Positions 7,062 through 13,734 of a stretch of DNA of 14,361 nucleotides are shown here, in pieces. Source of the stretch: Desulfurococcales archaeon (lineage in GTDB: Archaea; Thermoproteota; Thermoprotei_A; Sulfolobales; NBVN01); assembly GCA_027083115.1 (NCBI GenBank), contig JALWQN010000112.1, positions 1-14,361 on the forward strand, written 5' to 3'. The position numbers and the translations under genes were made by a program. The stretch's first letter is position 1; each line of letters begins with the position of its first letter. The notes under the pieces were generated by a model that saw nothing but the letters and a program-made list of their open reading frames with translations, had not been told where the DNA came from and ran no database searches.

Positions 7062-8654
7062 TTACTTCCAGTCCGGATGAAGCATGCCTCTCTCTTCAGG
7101 AGTGCCAGGAATTATGTTGTCAAGAATTATAGCCACTATAGCTGCTACAGCCATTCCGGTCTCGGCAATCACTTGAAGTATTTCACCTGCCCATGCCCAC
7201 CAACCTAGTGACTGAACCCAAGGAGTCATTGAGCTAGCCATTTGGGGTACTGCTAAGCCCCAGAACATGGCTAAACCTATAATGAAGAGGTTTCTTGAGG
7301 ACTTCATGTCAGCCATTGAAACTATAGAGACTCCTATAGCCGCAATCAAGCCGAAAACTACTAAGTATAGGCCACCCACTATTGGGCCAGGCATTGACGA
7401 CATGAAGGCCCCCCAAGCAGTTATCATGCCTCCTAAGAAGAGTATCAGCACAGCACCCCATTGAAACACGTACCTGCTGGCGACTCTTGTTAAACCTATT
7501 GATCCTATGTTTTCTGAATAGCTCGTGTATCCGCCGGCAGCACCAAATATTCCACCAATTAAGCACCCTACACCCTCAGCACCGAGTCCCTTACTTATCA
7601 TCCATTCAGTTGGTGGAGGGGCTTCAGACATTCTCGCGACTGAGTGGTAATCACCTACTGACTCAACCATGCTCGCCAAGTAAGCCGCTAAGATACCTAG
7701 GGCAAATGCAGGAACGAATTTAGGAATTCCCCAAGGGAAAGGTACTGGTGCTCTAATGTAGTAATTCTTCTGCACGATGTTTACTAAGGGGCCCCAATTA
7801 ACTGCCGTTACACCTGTGGCGTAACCACCAATTGTTAGTAATGCAGCAATGAACCAAGCTAAGAACAGCGAAGTAATGATGGAGAACATCTGGATCTTAA
7901 CGTGTTTCCTGCCTATAATCTGATTGAACAGAACTATGAAGGTAACTACTAAGCCCGCTTCCCACCAACCTTCTGCAGTATGCATTGCTGATGGCGCACC
8001 ATAAAGGGATAATCCTATAATTATTATTGTGGGGCCAATCGATACTGGAGTCAATACTTTCTTGATCTTCCCCATTACTCCGGAGTACCCTAACGCGATT
8101 TCGAAGAACGAACCCGCGATTATGGCTCCCGTAGTATATCGCAGCACTATCGAGGCCCTGAGCCACGGGTCAGGTACTGCGGCTATGAAGGCCTTAACTG
8201 ATCCGTAACCTTCAGAGAGAGCAATTATATTGGTTGAGCTAATTATTGCGAACAGCGTGCCCAGGAATGAGAATGACGAACCCTGAACTATGGGCAAGCC
8301 ACTACCTGTTTTATGCCATGTTTGCAGGAGTGTTGCAATACCTGCACCCAAGAACTGGATCGTTATTAAATCAGTGGTAACTAGTCTCATTACGTTATCA
8401 GGTATTTGATAGTATTGAGCTATCCAACCCCCAACAATAAGGGGGACAGCTACTGTAGCACCGAACATTATGAAGTACTGCTGAAGACCTAAGAATATTG
8501 TCTCGATAAAGGATTCGGGCTTGTCTTCCGTACCATAAATCATCCATTTCTTAGGTCCTTTTGCTGCTTCTTTCCTCCATTCCTCAAAAGTAGTTAATTT
8601 TTTACGTTGCACTTCAGAGGTATCAGAAGCCATGATACCACTTACAGTAAACAT
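7062..8654 (-). CDS. NCS2/NAT-family nucleobase permease (xanthine/uracil/urate type)
   Basis: This is a polytopic inner-membrane symporter of 530 residues with a nucleobase-ascorbate transporter fold (about 14 helices). A cytoplasmic leader of about 45 residues precedes the first helix (LGLQQYFIMFGATVAVPLIV). Motifs are QTWHKTGSGLPIVQGSS (111-127, TM3), ESVGDYHSVAR (331-341, TM8, with the substrate-binding Glu331) and SENIGSIGLTR (380-390, the NAT signature, TM10, Glu381). The TM8 ESVGDY and the following APPP segment resemble the eukaryotic NAT/SVCT branch more than bacterial UraA, where I would expect a different TM8. The histidine usual in TM1 (QH) is Gln here. The start is ATG 8654, or possibly ATG 8633 (523 residues), since a TATA-like AATTTTTATT at 8671-8680 predicts initiation near 8650. 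It lies between the hydroxylase and the carbamoyltransferase genes, so it probably imports their substrate. Purine versus pyrimidine specificity cannot be read with certainty. Confidence 0.9.
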   Translation of the reverse strand: MFTVSGIMASDTSEVQRKKLTTFEEWRKEAAKGPKKWMIYGTEDKPESFIETIFLGLQQYFIMFGATVAVPLIVGGWIAQYYQIPDNVMRLVTTDLITIQFLGAGIATLLQTWHKTGSGLPIVQGSSFSFLGTLFAIISSTNIIALSEGYGSVKAFIAAVPDPWLRASIVLRYTTGAIIAGSFFEIALGYSGVMGKIKKVLTPVSIGPTIIIIGLSLYGAPSAMHTAEGWWEAGLVVTFIVLFNQIIGRKHVKIQMFSIITSLFLAWFIAALLTIGGYATGVTAVNWGPLVNIVQKNYYIRAPVPFPWGIPKFVPAFALGILAAYLASMVESVGDYHSVARMSEAPPPTEWMISKGLGAEGVGCLIGGIFGAAGGYTSYSENIGSIGLTRVASRYVFQWGAVLILFLGGMITAWGAFMSSMPGPIVGGLYLVVFGLIAAIGVSIVSMADMKSSRNLFIIGLAMFWGLAVPQMASSMTPWVQSLGWWAWAGEILQVIAETGMAVAAIVAIILDNIIPGTPEERGMLHPDWK

Positions 8655-8670
8655 TATGTAGGGAGGAGTT

Positions 8671-8680
8671 AATAAAAATT
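8671..8680 (-). promoter_or_regulatory. Putative TATA box of the permease gene
   Basis: The minus strand reads AATTTTTATT followed by AACTCCTCCCTACATAATG. There is no SD-type motif before the first ATG, so the transcript is leaderless or starts between the two candidate ATGs at 8654 and 8633. The position fits initiation around 8650. Confidence 0.35.
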
Positions 8681-8797
8681 ATTATTTTTTAAACGATATA
8701 TCCTCAATAATATGTTATTATTCCTTTGAAGAGAATGATAAGGTATTTAGCTGCAATAACATTTTAAGGTGAAGAAATTACTTACTCATAGAGAAAT

Positions 8798-9439
8798 ATG
8801 AAGGAAAAGCAGGAGAAGGTTGCTGTTGTTTATGCCATAATGAAGAGAGGTGAAGAGCCTGATTTCTTAAGCAAGGTTGAGGAGAAATACGGATATAAGG
8901 TAATTAAATCCTTTATCGATGTTTATGATGTAGTATCTCTTAAGGGCAGCTTTAAGGAGCTAAGCAGACTGCTTACCTTAATCCATAGAGGCGAGATGAA
9001 AGTTGATGCCGTATTTGTGCCTTCCCTGAGAGTATTCAGGAGCATCGATCTATACCTCTTTGTTAAGAGGCTTCTTGAACTTAATGGTGTTGAGCTCTTA
9101 TCTCTGAGGAAAGGAGAGAAAGGGGCTTGGAAAACTAGTGTAGATGGGCTAAAGAGTTATGCGAAAAGGAACTTCATTCTTGAGTCAATTATTTACGGAA
9201 TGCTGTGGGTTTCAGGCATTTACTTGATCTATGTTCTGCAGGAGCCACTACTTTCTGGCTTAATAATCGCTTTACTGGCTTTTGCCGGATATACTTACTA
9301 CACTAGGACTTACAGGAGGAGGAAGCACATGCTGAAGAAGCTGATGGATTTAAGGAGGATAGATGGGCTTAAGGGAAAGAAAAACATTAGGTTTAATATT
9401 ACTTTTAGAGGGGTTGAAGTGATTGAGACCCCCTACTGA
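8798..9439 (+). CDS. Two-TM protein with a serine-recombinase-like (resolvase-fold) N-terminal domain
   Basis: Residues 7-103 follow the resolvase/serine recombinase pattern. They run from a first strand VAVVYAIMKRG, through GYKVIKSFIDVYD, to a region of the layout FKELSRLLTLIHRGEMKVDAV. FVPSLRVFRSIDLYLFVKRL then replaces the usual LDRLSRSxxDLxxxxxxL, and GVELLSL closes the domain. The catalytic serine of the YxRVSTxxQ motif is absent (YAIMKRGEE), and the DRLxR motif is reduced to SLRVFRS, so strand exchange is unlikely. Residues about 127-147 and 149-167 form a TM hairpin, followed by a very basic segment (RTYRRRKHMLKK) and a short C-terminal strand region. No zinc ribbon or DNA-binding HTH is visible. 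It could be a membrane-tethered sensor or scaffold that kept only the fold. Start ATG 8798 has no SD motif. The gene diverges from the permease and converges with the acyltransferase gene (22-base gap). The domain call is by pattern, not by search. Confidence 0.6.
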   Translation: MKEKQEKVAVVYAIMKRGEEPDFLSKVEEKYGYKVIKSFIDVYDVVSLKGSFKELSRLLTLIHRGEMKVDAVFVPSLRVFRSIDLYLFVKRLLELNGVELLSLRKGEKGAWKTSVDGLKSYAKRNFILESIIYGMLWVSGIYLIYVLQEPLLSGLIIALLAFAGYTYYTRTYRRRKHMLKKLMDLRRIDGLKGKKNIRFNITFRGVEVIETPY

Positions 9440-9461
9440 TAGTTTGAAAATAAGGTTTAAG

Positions 9462-10211
9462 CTAAAGGAATTCCTTAAATTCTTCCCTCACGTCTGGCTT
9501 CTTCGGGTTTTCAGCTATCTTCAGTAAGTCTTCAGGGGCAGGTCTAGCTCCCAAGAGATTCCTCCATGCAGGCTTTATGTAATTGAACCAGTCGTTCCTT
9601 GTATTATAGAAGACTGTTGCACCACCTAATTCATGCTGGTACTCAGGATATGGTTTCTGGTGAGTTCCTAACTTAAGAACGAATTCCCTGAAACCATAGT
9701 AGGATTCGAATGTTGGCCACCACTCCTCAATACCTAAGGTTTCGAAAGCGTACTCCATCTTTGCTAGGTATAGGGGTAGACCTGCACCTAACCTTCTCTT
9801 AAACACTATAGTGTGCAGACTTACCGCTATTTTGTCATTCCATAGTCTAGCATTCACTTGACCCGCTAAGGTACCATCATCAAGAACTCCAACCATAACC
9901 CACTCGTCCTTTATTCTTTTCCTTAAGATAGCTAAGATCTCTGCGTAAGTTCTTGCAGCAACTAAGTCAAAGAAATCCACATCTATCTGCATATTTATCA
10001 TGTCTCTAAGCACATCAAGGATTAGGGGAAGATCCTTTTCTGTCGCCATTCTGACAACCATTTTTCTACCGTTTCTTAACTCAACTAATTTGGGCTCGTA
10101 AGGCTTATCTAACAAAGACGACCTAGGAGGCCTTAGGAAGGCCTCAACCCATTGTGCATATACTGAATACTTACCTTCCTTTAGCGTAGTCCTTACAGGA
10201 ATTTCGTACAT
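9462..10211 (-). CDS. GNAT-family acyltransferase-like protein
   Basis: This protein of 249 residues starts at ATG 10211, six bases after GAGGTG. An upstream GTG (10220) overlaps that ribosome site. After about 50 residues of N-terminal extension comes a GNAT beginning (MVVRMATEKDLPLILDVLRD). It continues with a central sheet WVMVGVLDDGTLAGQV and motif A (RRLGAG, near 139-144), the acetyl-CoA pyrophosphate loop, followed by a helix. The C-terminus (about 185-249) is rich in aromatics and is unlike common Rim or aminoglycoside transferases. The acceptor substrate is unknown. It shares a 175-base divergent promoter region with allG, so co-regulation with the carbamoyltransferase genes is plausible. 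It might acylate an intermediate or an enzyme of the pathway. It lacks any membrane segment and is presumably cytoplasmic. Confidence 0.65.
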   Translation of the reverse strand: MYEIPVRTTLKEGKYSVYAQWVEAFLRPPRSSLLDKPYEPKLVELRNGRKMVVRMATEKDLPLILDVLRDMINMQIDVDFFDLVAARTYAEILAILRKRIKDEWVMVGVLDDGTLAGQVNARLWNDKIAVSLHTIVFKRRLGAGLPLYLAKMEYAFETLGIEEWWPTFESYYGFREFVLKLGTHQKPYPEYQHELGGATVFYNTRNDWFNYIKPAWRNLLGARPAPEDLLKIAENPKKPDVREEFKEFL

Positions 10212-10233
10212 AAGTAACACCTCTTTTATATTT

Positions 10234-10250
10234 TGGAGGCTTGTTATAAA
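10234..10250 (-). promoter_or_regulatory. Putative promoter of the acyltransferase gene
   Basis: The minus strand reads GGAAAATGTTTTATAAC, a BRE/TATA-like element. It lies about 30 bases before ATG 10211 and upstream of the GAGGTG ribosome site. It is divergent from the allG promoter. Confidence 0.4.
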
Positions 10251-10345
10251 ACATTTTCCTTAGAAAGCCTGCAATCTGAGTACTATATTATTATCATTAA
10301 AGTATTACAACAATTTATTCACGCCATTACTGCTTTATAGTAAAC

Positions 10346-10370
10346 GCTTTAATTTTTGCTTAATTAATTA
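10346..10370 (+). promoter_or_regulatory. Putative allG promoter elements
   Basis: Two TATA-like boxes precede ATG 10387. CTTTAATTTTT at about 10347-10357 would give a leader of about 10 bases containing AGGTAG. TTAATTAATTA at 10360-10370 would give a leaderless start. The sequence cannot decide between them. The second box overlaps the palindrome described separately. Confidence 0.35.
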
Positions 10371-10383
10371 CCTAGGTAGTTAA
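10364..10383. promoter_or_regulatory. Near-perfect 20-bp palindrome before allG, candidate operator
   Basis: TTAATTACCTAGGTAGTTAA matches its own reverse complement at 18 of 20 positions and is centred on CCTAGG. It lies three bases before the ATG and overlaps the likely transcription start and the AGGTAG ribosome site. A dimeric repressor bound here would block initiation. I found no second copy before the permease, hydroxylase, cyclase or FdrA starts. Confidence 0.5.
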
Positions 10384-10386
10384 ATA

Positions 10387-11658
10387 ATGTCTTCAATAAA
10401 GGAAGAAATAGAAAAAGCAAACAAAATAGCTACCGGAAGATTGATGGATTCTGAACCTCACTGGGTCGACATGGATATCGCGGAAAAAGTTATTAAAACC
10501 CTTAAAGGAATGACCTTACTCCATGCAGGCCCGCCTGTCACTTGGGAACGTGCTTCAGGACCCCTTAAAGGGGCTCTCATAGGCGCTGCAATATATGAGG
10601 GCTGGGCCGACACCCCTGAAAAAGCAAAGAGACTGCTTGAAACAAACGAAATTAAGTTCATACCTACACACCCCCATAATGTTGTAGGTCCGATGGCTGG
10701 TGTAGTCTCCCCCTCCATGCCTGTCTTTATATTTCACGACCCTAAGTTCGGCAATTATGCCTATTCAAACATGAACGAGGGTTTAGGGAAAGTTCTTAGG
10801 TATGGTGCTTATGGGGATGAAGTAATAAATAGACTTAAATGGATGGACCGAGTGTTGTATCCGGCGCTTAAAGCCACTATTAAAGAATACAGGAAAGATA
10901 ATCCTAAAGGACTAAATTTCAAGAACCTAATAGCTCAGGCCCTACATATGGGCGATGAATGCCACAACAGATATACGGCAACAAATGCACTACTCCTTAA
11001 AGAGATAAGTCCTTACCTTTTCCAGTCAGGCATAAATAAGAAAGACATCATAGAGACTTACAGGTTCATTGCTAACAACATAATTTTCCCTCTGAATATG
11101 GGGATGGCTTCAGCCAAGTTAATGTCCCTTGCAGCACACAACATCAAGTACTCAACAATAGTTACGGTAATGACCAGGAACGGGACTGACATGGGTATAT
11201 GGGTTAGTGGTTTAGGCAATGAATGGTTCACTGGACCCTCACCAGTACCTAAAGGCGTTTGGTTCCCGGGATACTCCCAGAAGGACGCTAATCCAGATAT
11301 AGGTGATTCATCAATTACTGAGACGGCCGGCTTTGGTGGTTTTGCTATGGCTGCAGCACCAGCAATAATTAGTTACGTAGGAAGCACTGTAGAGTATGCG
11401 GTGGAGAACACTAGGAGGATGTATGAAATAACCTACACAAAACATAAGTACTTCACAATACCTTACCTGAACTTTCAGGGAACACCAACAGGAGTTGACG
11501 TAAGAAAGGTTATAGCTACAGGAATAACCCCAACAATAAATACGGGAATAGCTCACAAAGAGCCGGGAATAGGGCAAGTAGGTGCGGGAATAGTTACTTT
11601 TCCTCTCGACCCATTTAAGACAGCGCTAAAGAGATTTGCAGAAAAATACGGGTTATGA
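10387..11658 (+). CDS. allG: DUF1116 protein, AllG-like oxamate carbamoyltransferase subunit
   Basis: This 423-residue protein is a full-length member of the DUF1116/YlbE family (E. coli YlbE is about 420). In bacteria YlbE (AllG) acts with FdrA (AllF) and YlbF (AllH) as oxamate carbamoyltransferase. That enzyme converts oxalurate plus phosphate to oxamate and carbamoyl phosphate in anaerobic allantoin use. Family blocks seen are LHAGPPVTWERASGPLKGA (45-63), IYEGWA (69-74), THPHNVVGPMAGVVSPSMPV (94-113) and ALHMGDECHNR (185-195). The His/Asp/Glu/Cys-rich last block is the likely active or metal site. The start is ATG 10387 behind AGGTAG. Its stop overlaps the allH start by four bases (ATGA), so the two are translationally coupled. 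I infer the archaeal protein works on the same class of carbamoyl donor, but the true substrate is unproven. Confidence 0.88.
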   Translation: MSSIKEEIEKANKIATGRLMDSEPHWVDMDIAEKVIKTLKGMTLLHAGPPVTWERASGPLKGALIGAAIYEGWADTPEKAKRLLETNEIKFIPTHPHNVVGPMAGVVSPSMPVFIFHDPKFGNYAYSNMNEGLGKVLRYGAYGDEVINRLKWMDRVLYPALKATIKEYRKDNPKGLNFKNLIAQALHMGDECHNRYTATNALLLKEISPYLFQSGINKKDIIETYRFIANNIIFPLNMGMASAKLMSLAAHNIKYSTIVTVMTRNGTDMGIWVSGLGNEWFTGPSPVPKGVWFPGYSQKDANPDIGDSSITETAGFGGFAMAAAPAIISYVGSTVEYAVENTRRMYEITYTKHKYFTIPYLNFQGTPTGVDVRKVIATGITPTINTGIAHKEPGIGQVGAGIVTFPLDPFKTALKRFAEKYGL

Positions 11659-12593
11659 AAACAGTGAAGATCAAAGCAGTAGTTGTGGGGGAAAAGATCC
11701 CTTCACTTAAAGGGGAGAAAGGAAAAACATTAAGTATTTTTCGGAATACAGTAAACGTTCACGTAAAAAATGAATTAATAACAATAACTGCAAAAAGCAT
11801 TTCTTCACCCAACAACGTGAACCTAGACCTAATTGAGTTCCTAAAACATGTTACTGACTTCCGAAATAAGCTAGTCCCTGAAGACACCATTTATGTGTTT
11901 AATGAATATATAAGCTTCCAAAAGTCGAGACTGCTAATCCATACTTCTGGCTCCAGAATTTTTTCAGTCAAGGACGAATTAAGAAAGCTTAGAAAGAAAT
12001 GCAGAGGAATAAATACAAATGAACTTAGAGCAGCATCTAAGGAGTTCCTGAGGATAGCGGCAATAATCAATAAGGAAATAAGTACTGAATTTTTACCAGA
12101 AATTATTGACAGCTCGTTATCAATATATGAAGTCCTATTAAATTCCAGCAAACCAAGAGTGTACTTACCTAAGGAAGCCCTGAAGCATCTAGGACTAGGT
12201 GATGGATTGACTCCAGCTTACGATGATTTCCTTGGCGGACTCTTAGGGACATTAAACCCATTACTTTCATTAAAAGGTAGTAGACGTATACTCGTATTTA
12301 GAGGTAACTCCTTAAATAAAACCACGTTAATTTCAAAATACCTTCTAGCTTCCCTCTTTAAGGGGGAAGCAAATAACCTCATATTAAATGTCCTTAACAC
12401 TTACTGCATGAACAAACATGAGGCATTACTAGATAAACTCATTGACTTACTTCAGCTAGGTCATTCTTCAGGAACTTACTTAGGAGTTGGTTCTATTATT
12501 GCTTTACTTATAGACTCAATGTTACTTAAAGAAACGCCCCCACCCATAAGTACAGCTAGATATATTATTGAAGACGTTCTGAGCAATTATTAA
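11655..12593 (+). CDS. allH: DUF2877 protein, AllH-like oxamate carbamoyltransferase subunit
   Basis: This 312-residue member of DUF2877 (YlbF/AllH) is somewhat longer than E. coli YlbF (about 270). The diagnostic block is GLGDGLTPAYDDFLGGLL (180-197), where family members read GxGxGLTPSGDDFL. Here Ala-Tyr replaces Ser-Gly. The N-terminal half is poorly conserved, with many lysines and strand-forming stretches, and the C-terminal half is helical and ends SARYI-like (ISTARYIIEDVLSNY). The ATGA overlap with allG fixes the start and implies fixed stoichiometry. AllH is thought to be needed with AllF and AllG for carbamoyltransferase activity. It is cytoplasmic, with no TM helices. No terminator-like T run follows in the 131-base gap before the cyclase gene. 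Confidence 0.85.
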   Translation: MKTVKIKAVVVGEKIPSLKGEKGKTLSIFRNTVNVHVKNELITITAKSISSPNNVNLDLIEFLKHVTDFRNKLVPEDTIYVFNEYISFQKSRLLIHTSGSRIFSVKDELRKLRKKCRGINTNELRAASKEFLRIAAIINKEISTEFLPEIIDSSLSIYEVLLNSSKPRVYLPKEALKHLGLGDGLTPAYDDFLGGLLGTLNPLLSLKGSRRILVFRGNSLNKTTLISKYLLASLFKGEANNLILNVLNTYCMNKHEALLDKLIDLLQLGHSSGTYLGVGSIIALLIDSMLLKETPPPISTARYIIEDVLSNY

Positions 12594-12697
12594 CGAAACA
12601 ACCTATTGTAATAAAAGAGCAAAAGTTAAGTAGTTATGTGGTAGTAACTGAATATTACTTATTTATCAGCGATAAGCCCCCTTGAGCTTTACCATAA

Positions 12698-12706
12698 CTA
12701 TATTTT
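12698..12706 (+). promoter_or_regulatory. Putative TATA box of the cyclase gene (leaderless)
   Basis: CTATATTTT is centred about 23 bases before ATG 12725, the spacing expected if transcription starts at or next to the A of the ATG. No SD motif precedes the ATG, which fits a leaderless transcript and a transcription unit separate from allGH. Confidence 0.45.
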
Positions 12707-12724
12707 GTTCGACATAAATAATAT

Positions 12725-13645
12725 ATGGTGGGTTATTTGTCAATATATTTCAATCCTGGAAAATGGAAACCACGTCCAGGAAATATTCTTGAGGAATTCA
12801 CAGGTGAGGTGCTGAAGAAAAAACCAGCCTATGATTGGAATAAAGTTGTTGACTGGTCGAACGCTAAAGTCTACGACCTCTCTCAACCTCTCAGCCCTCT
12901 ATCTCCCCCCTTCCCGACCTATCCACCCTTTGAATTTAAGTGGATTAAGGTAATTCATGAACAAGGAGTAGGTGCACAATACATTCAGACGCCTCTTCAT
13001 ATAGGCACACATATGGATGGACCACTGCATTTCGATTCAGCTGGATTAGATATAGCTTCAATACCAATAGAGTACTGGATAGGTGAGGGAGTGATTGTTG
13101 ATATTAGTGAAGATGTGAATGACTTAGATATTTATACCTCAGACCTAATTGAAGAGAAAATAAGGTCCTATAATTTGGGGCTTAAGCCCTACGACATAAT
13201 AGTGATCCACACGGGGTATCACAGGTACGCTTACTATCAGCCAACAGCTGATGTAGTTAGGTACATGCTTAAGCATCCGGGGCCTATTCGAGAATTTGCT
13301 GACTGGCTCATAAAGAAGAAAATCAGGTGGACTGCTGTTGACGCTGGATCCCAGGATCATCCCCTAAATACACCAATAAGGAGAATAAGGCCAGATATCG
13401 TGGAGGAGTTCGAGAAAAAGCATGGTAAAAGCATTCAGGAAGTCATGCCGTGGCCAGAGAATTTCCAAATGATGCATACATACTTATTCCCTTACGGAAT
13501 ACTTCATGTTGAGAATGCCGGAGGTGACATCGAGAAAGTACTTAATAGGAGGTGCCTAATTTCTGCATTCCCATTTAAGTTCGTTGGTGGGGAGTCAGCA
13601 TTCTGCAGGCTCGTAGCTATTTGCACTAATGAGGAAAGAAAGTAA
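12725..13645 (+). CDS. Cyclase-family metal-dependent hydrolase (kynurenine formamidase-like)
   Basis: This 306-residue protein belongs to the cyclase superfamily (PF04199). Members are metal-dependent amide- or ring-hydrolysing enzymes such as kynurenine formamidase and isatin hydrolase. The metal-binding signature HxGTHxDxPxHF appears as HIGTHMDGPLHF (92-103), with His92, His96 and Asp98 as ligands and His102 likely catalytic. DLSQPLSPLSPPFPTYPP (51-68) is the usual DLSxPL start of the fold, and residues near 155-167 (DIIVIHTGYHRYAY) supply the downstream strand with the TG motif. It is longer than typical 210-260-residue formamidases because of a 45-residue N-terminal extension and insertions near 230-270. 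It lies between allH and fdrA, so it probably hydrolyses a cyclic or acyl-urea intermediate feeding the carbamoyltransferase. Its exact substrate is not readable from sequence. It has no signal peptide, so it is cytoplasmic. Confidence 0.87.
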   Translation: MVGYLSIYFNPGKWKPRPGNILEEFTGEVLKKKPAYDWNKVVDWSNAKVYDLSQPLSPLSPPFPTYPPFEFKWIKVIHEQGVGAQYIQTPLHIGTHMDGPLHFDSAGLDIASIPIEYWIGEGVIVDISEDVNDLDIYTSDLIEEKIRSYNLGLKPYDIIVIHTGYHRYAYYQPTADVVRYMLKHPGPIREFADWLIKKKIRWTAVDAGSQDHPLNTPIRRIRPDIVEEFEKKHGKSIQEVMPWPENFQMMHTYLFPYGILHVENAGGDIEKVLNRRCLISAFPFKFVGGESAFCRLVAICTNEERK

Positions 13646-13686
13646 CATTACCTCAGACTTTCTATAAAACAAAATTCAAGTAATAA

Positions 13687-13698
13687 GTATATTTATAA
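13687..13698 (+). promoter_or_regulatory. Putative TATA box of fdrA
   Basis: GTATATTTATAA lies about 42 bases before ATG 13735 and predicts initiation near 13718. That is downstream of the in-frame ATG at 13714 and upstream of GGTG at about 13725, so the start at 13735 is favoured. Confidence 0.45.
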
Positions 13699-13734
13699 TC
13701 CTTCATCCATTAAATGGACTTGTCGGTGTATTTA

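Noticed and set aside
7309..7566. Minus-strand 85-codon frame inside the permease gene, and similar frames at 7487-7723 and 7897-8166
   Set aside because: These are out-of-frame shadows of the permease coding sequence, without ribosome sites or recognisable products.
8798..9439. Active transposon or IS607-type resolvase
   Set aside because: There is no catalytic Ser, no N-terminal MerR-type HTH, no adjacent TnpB and no terminal repeats.
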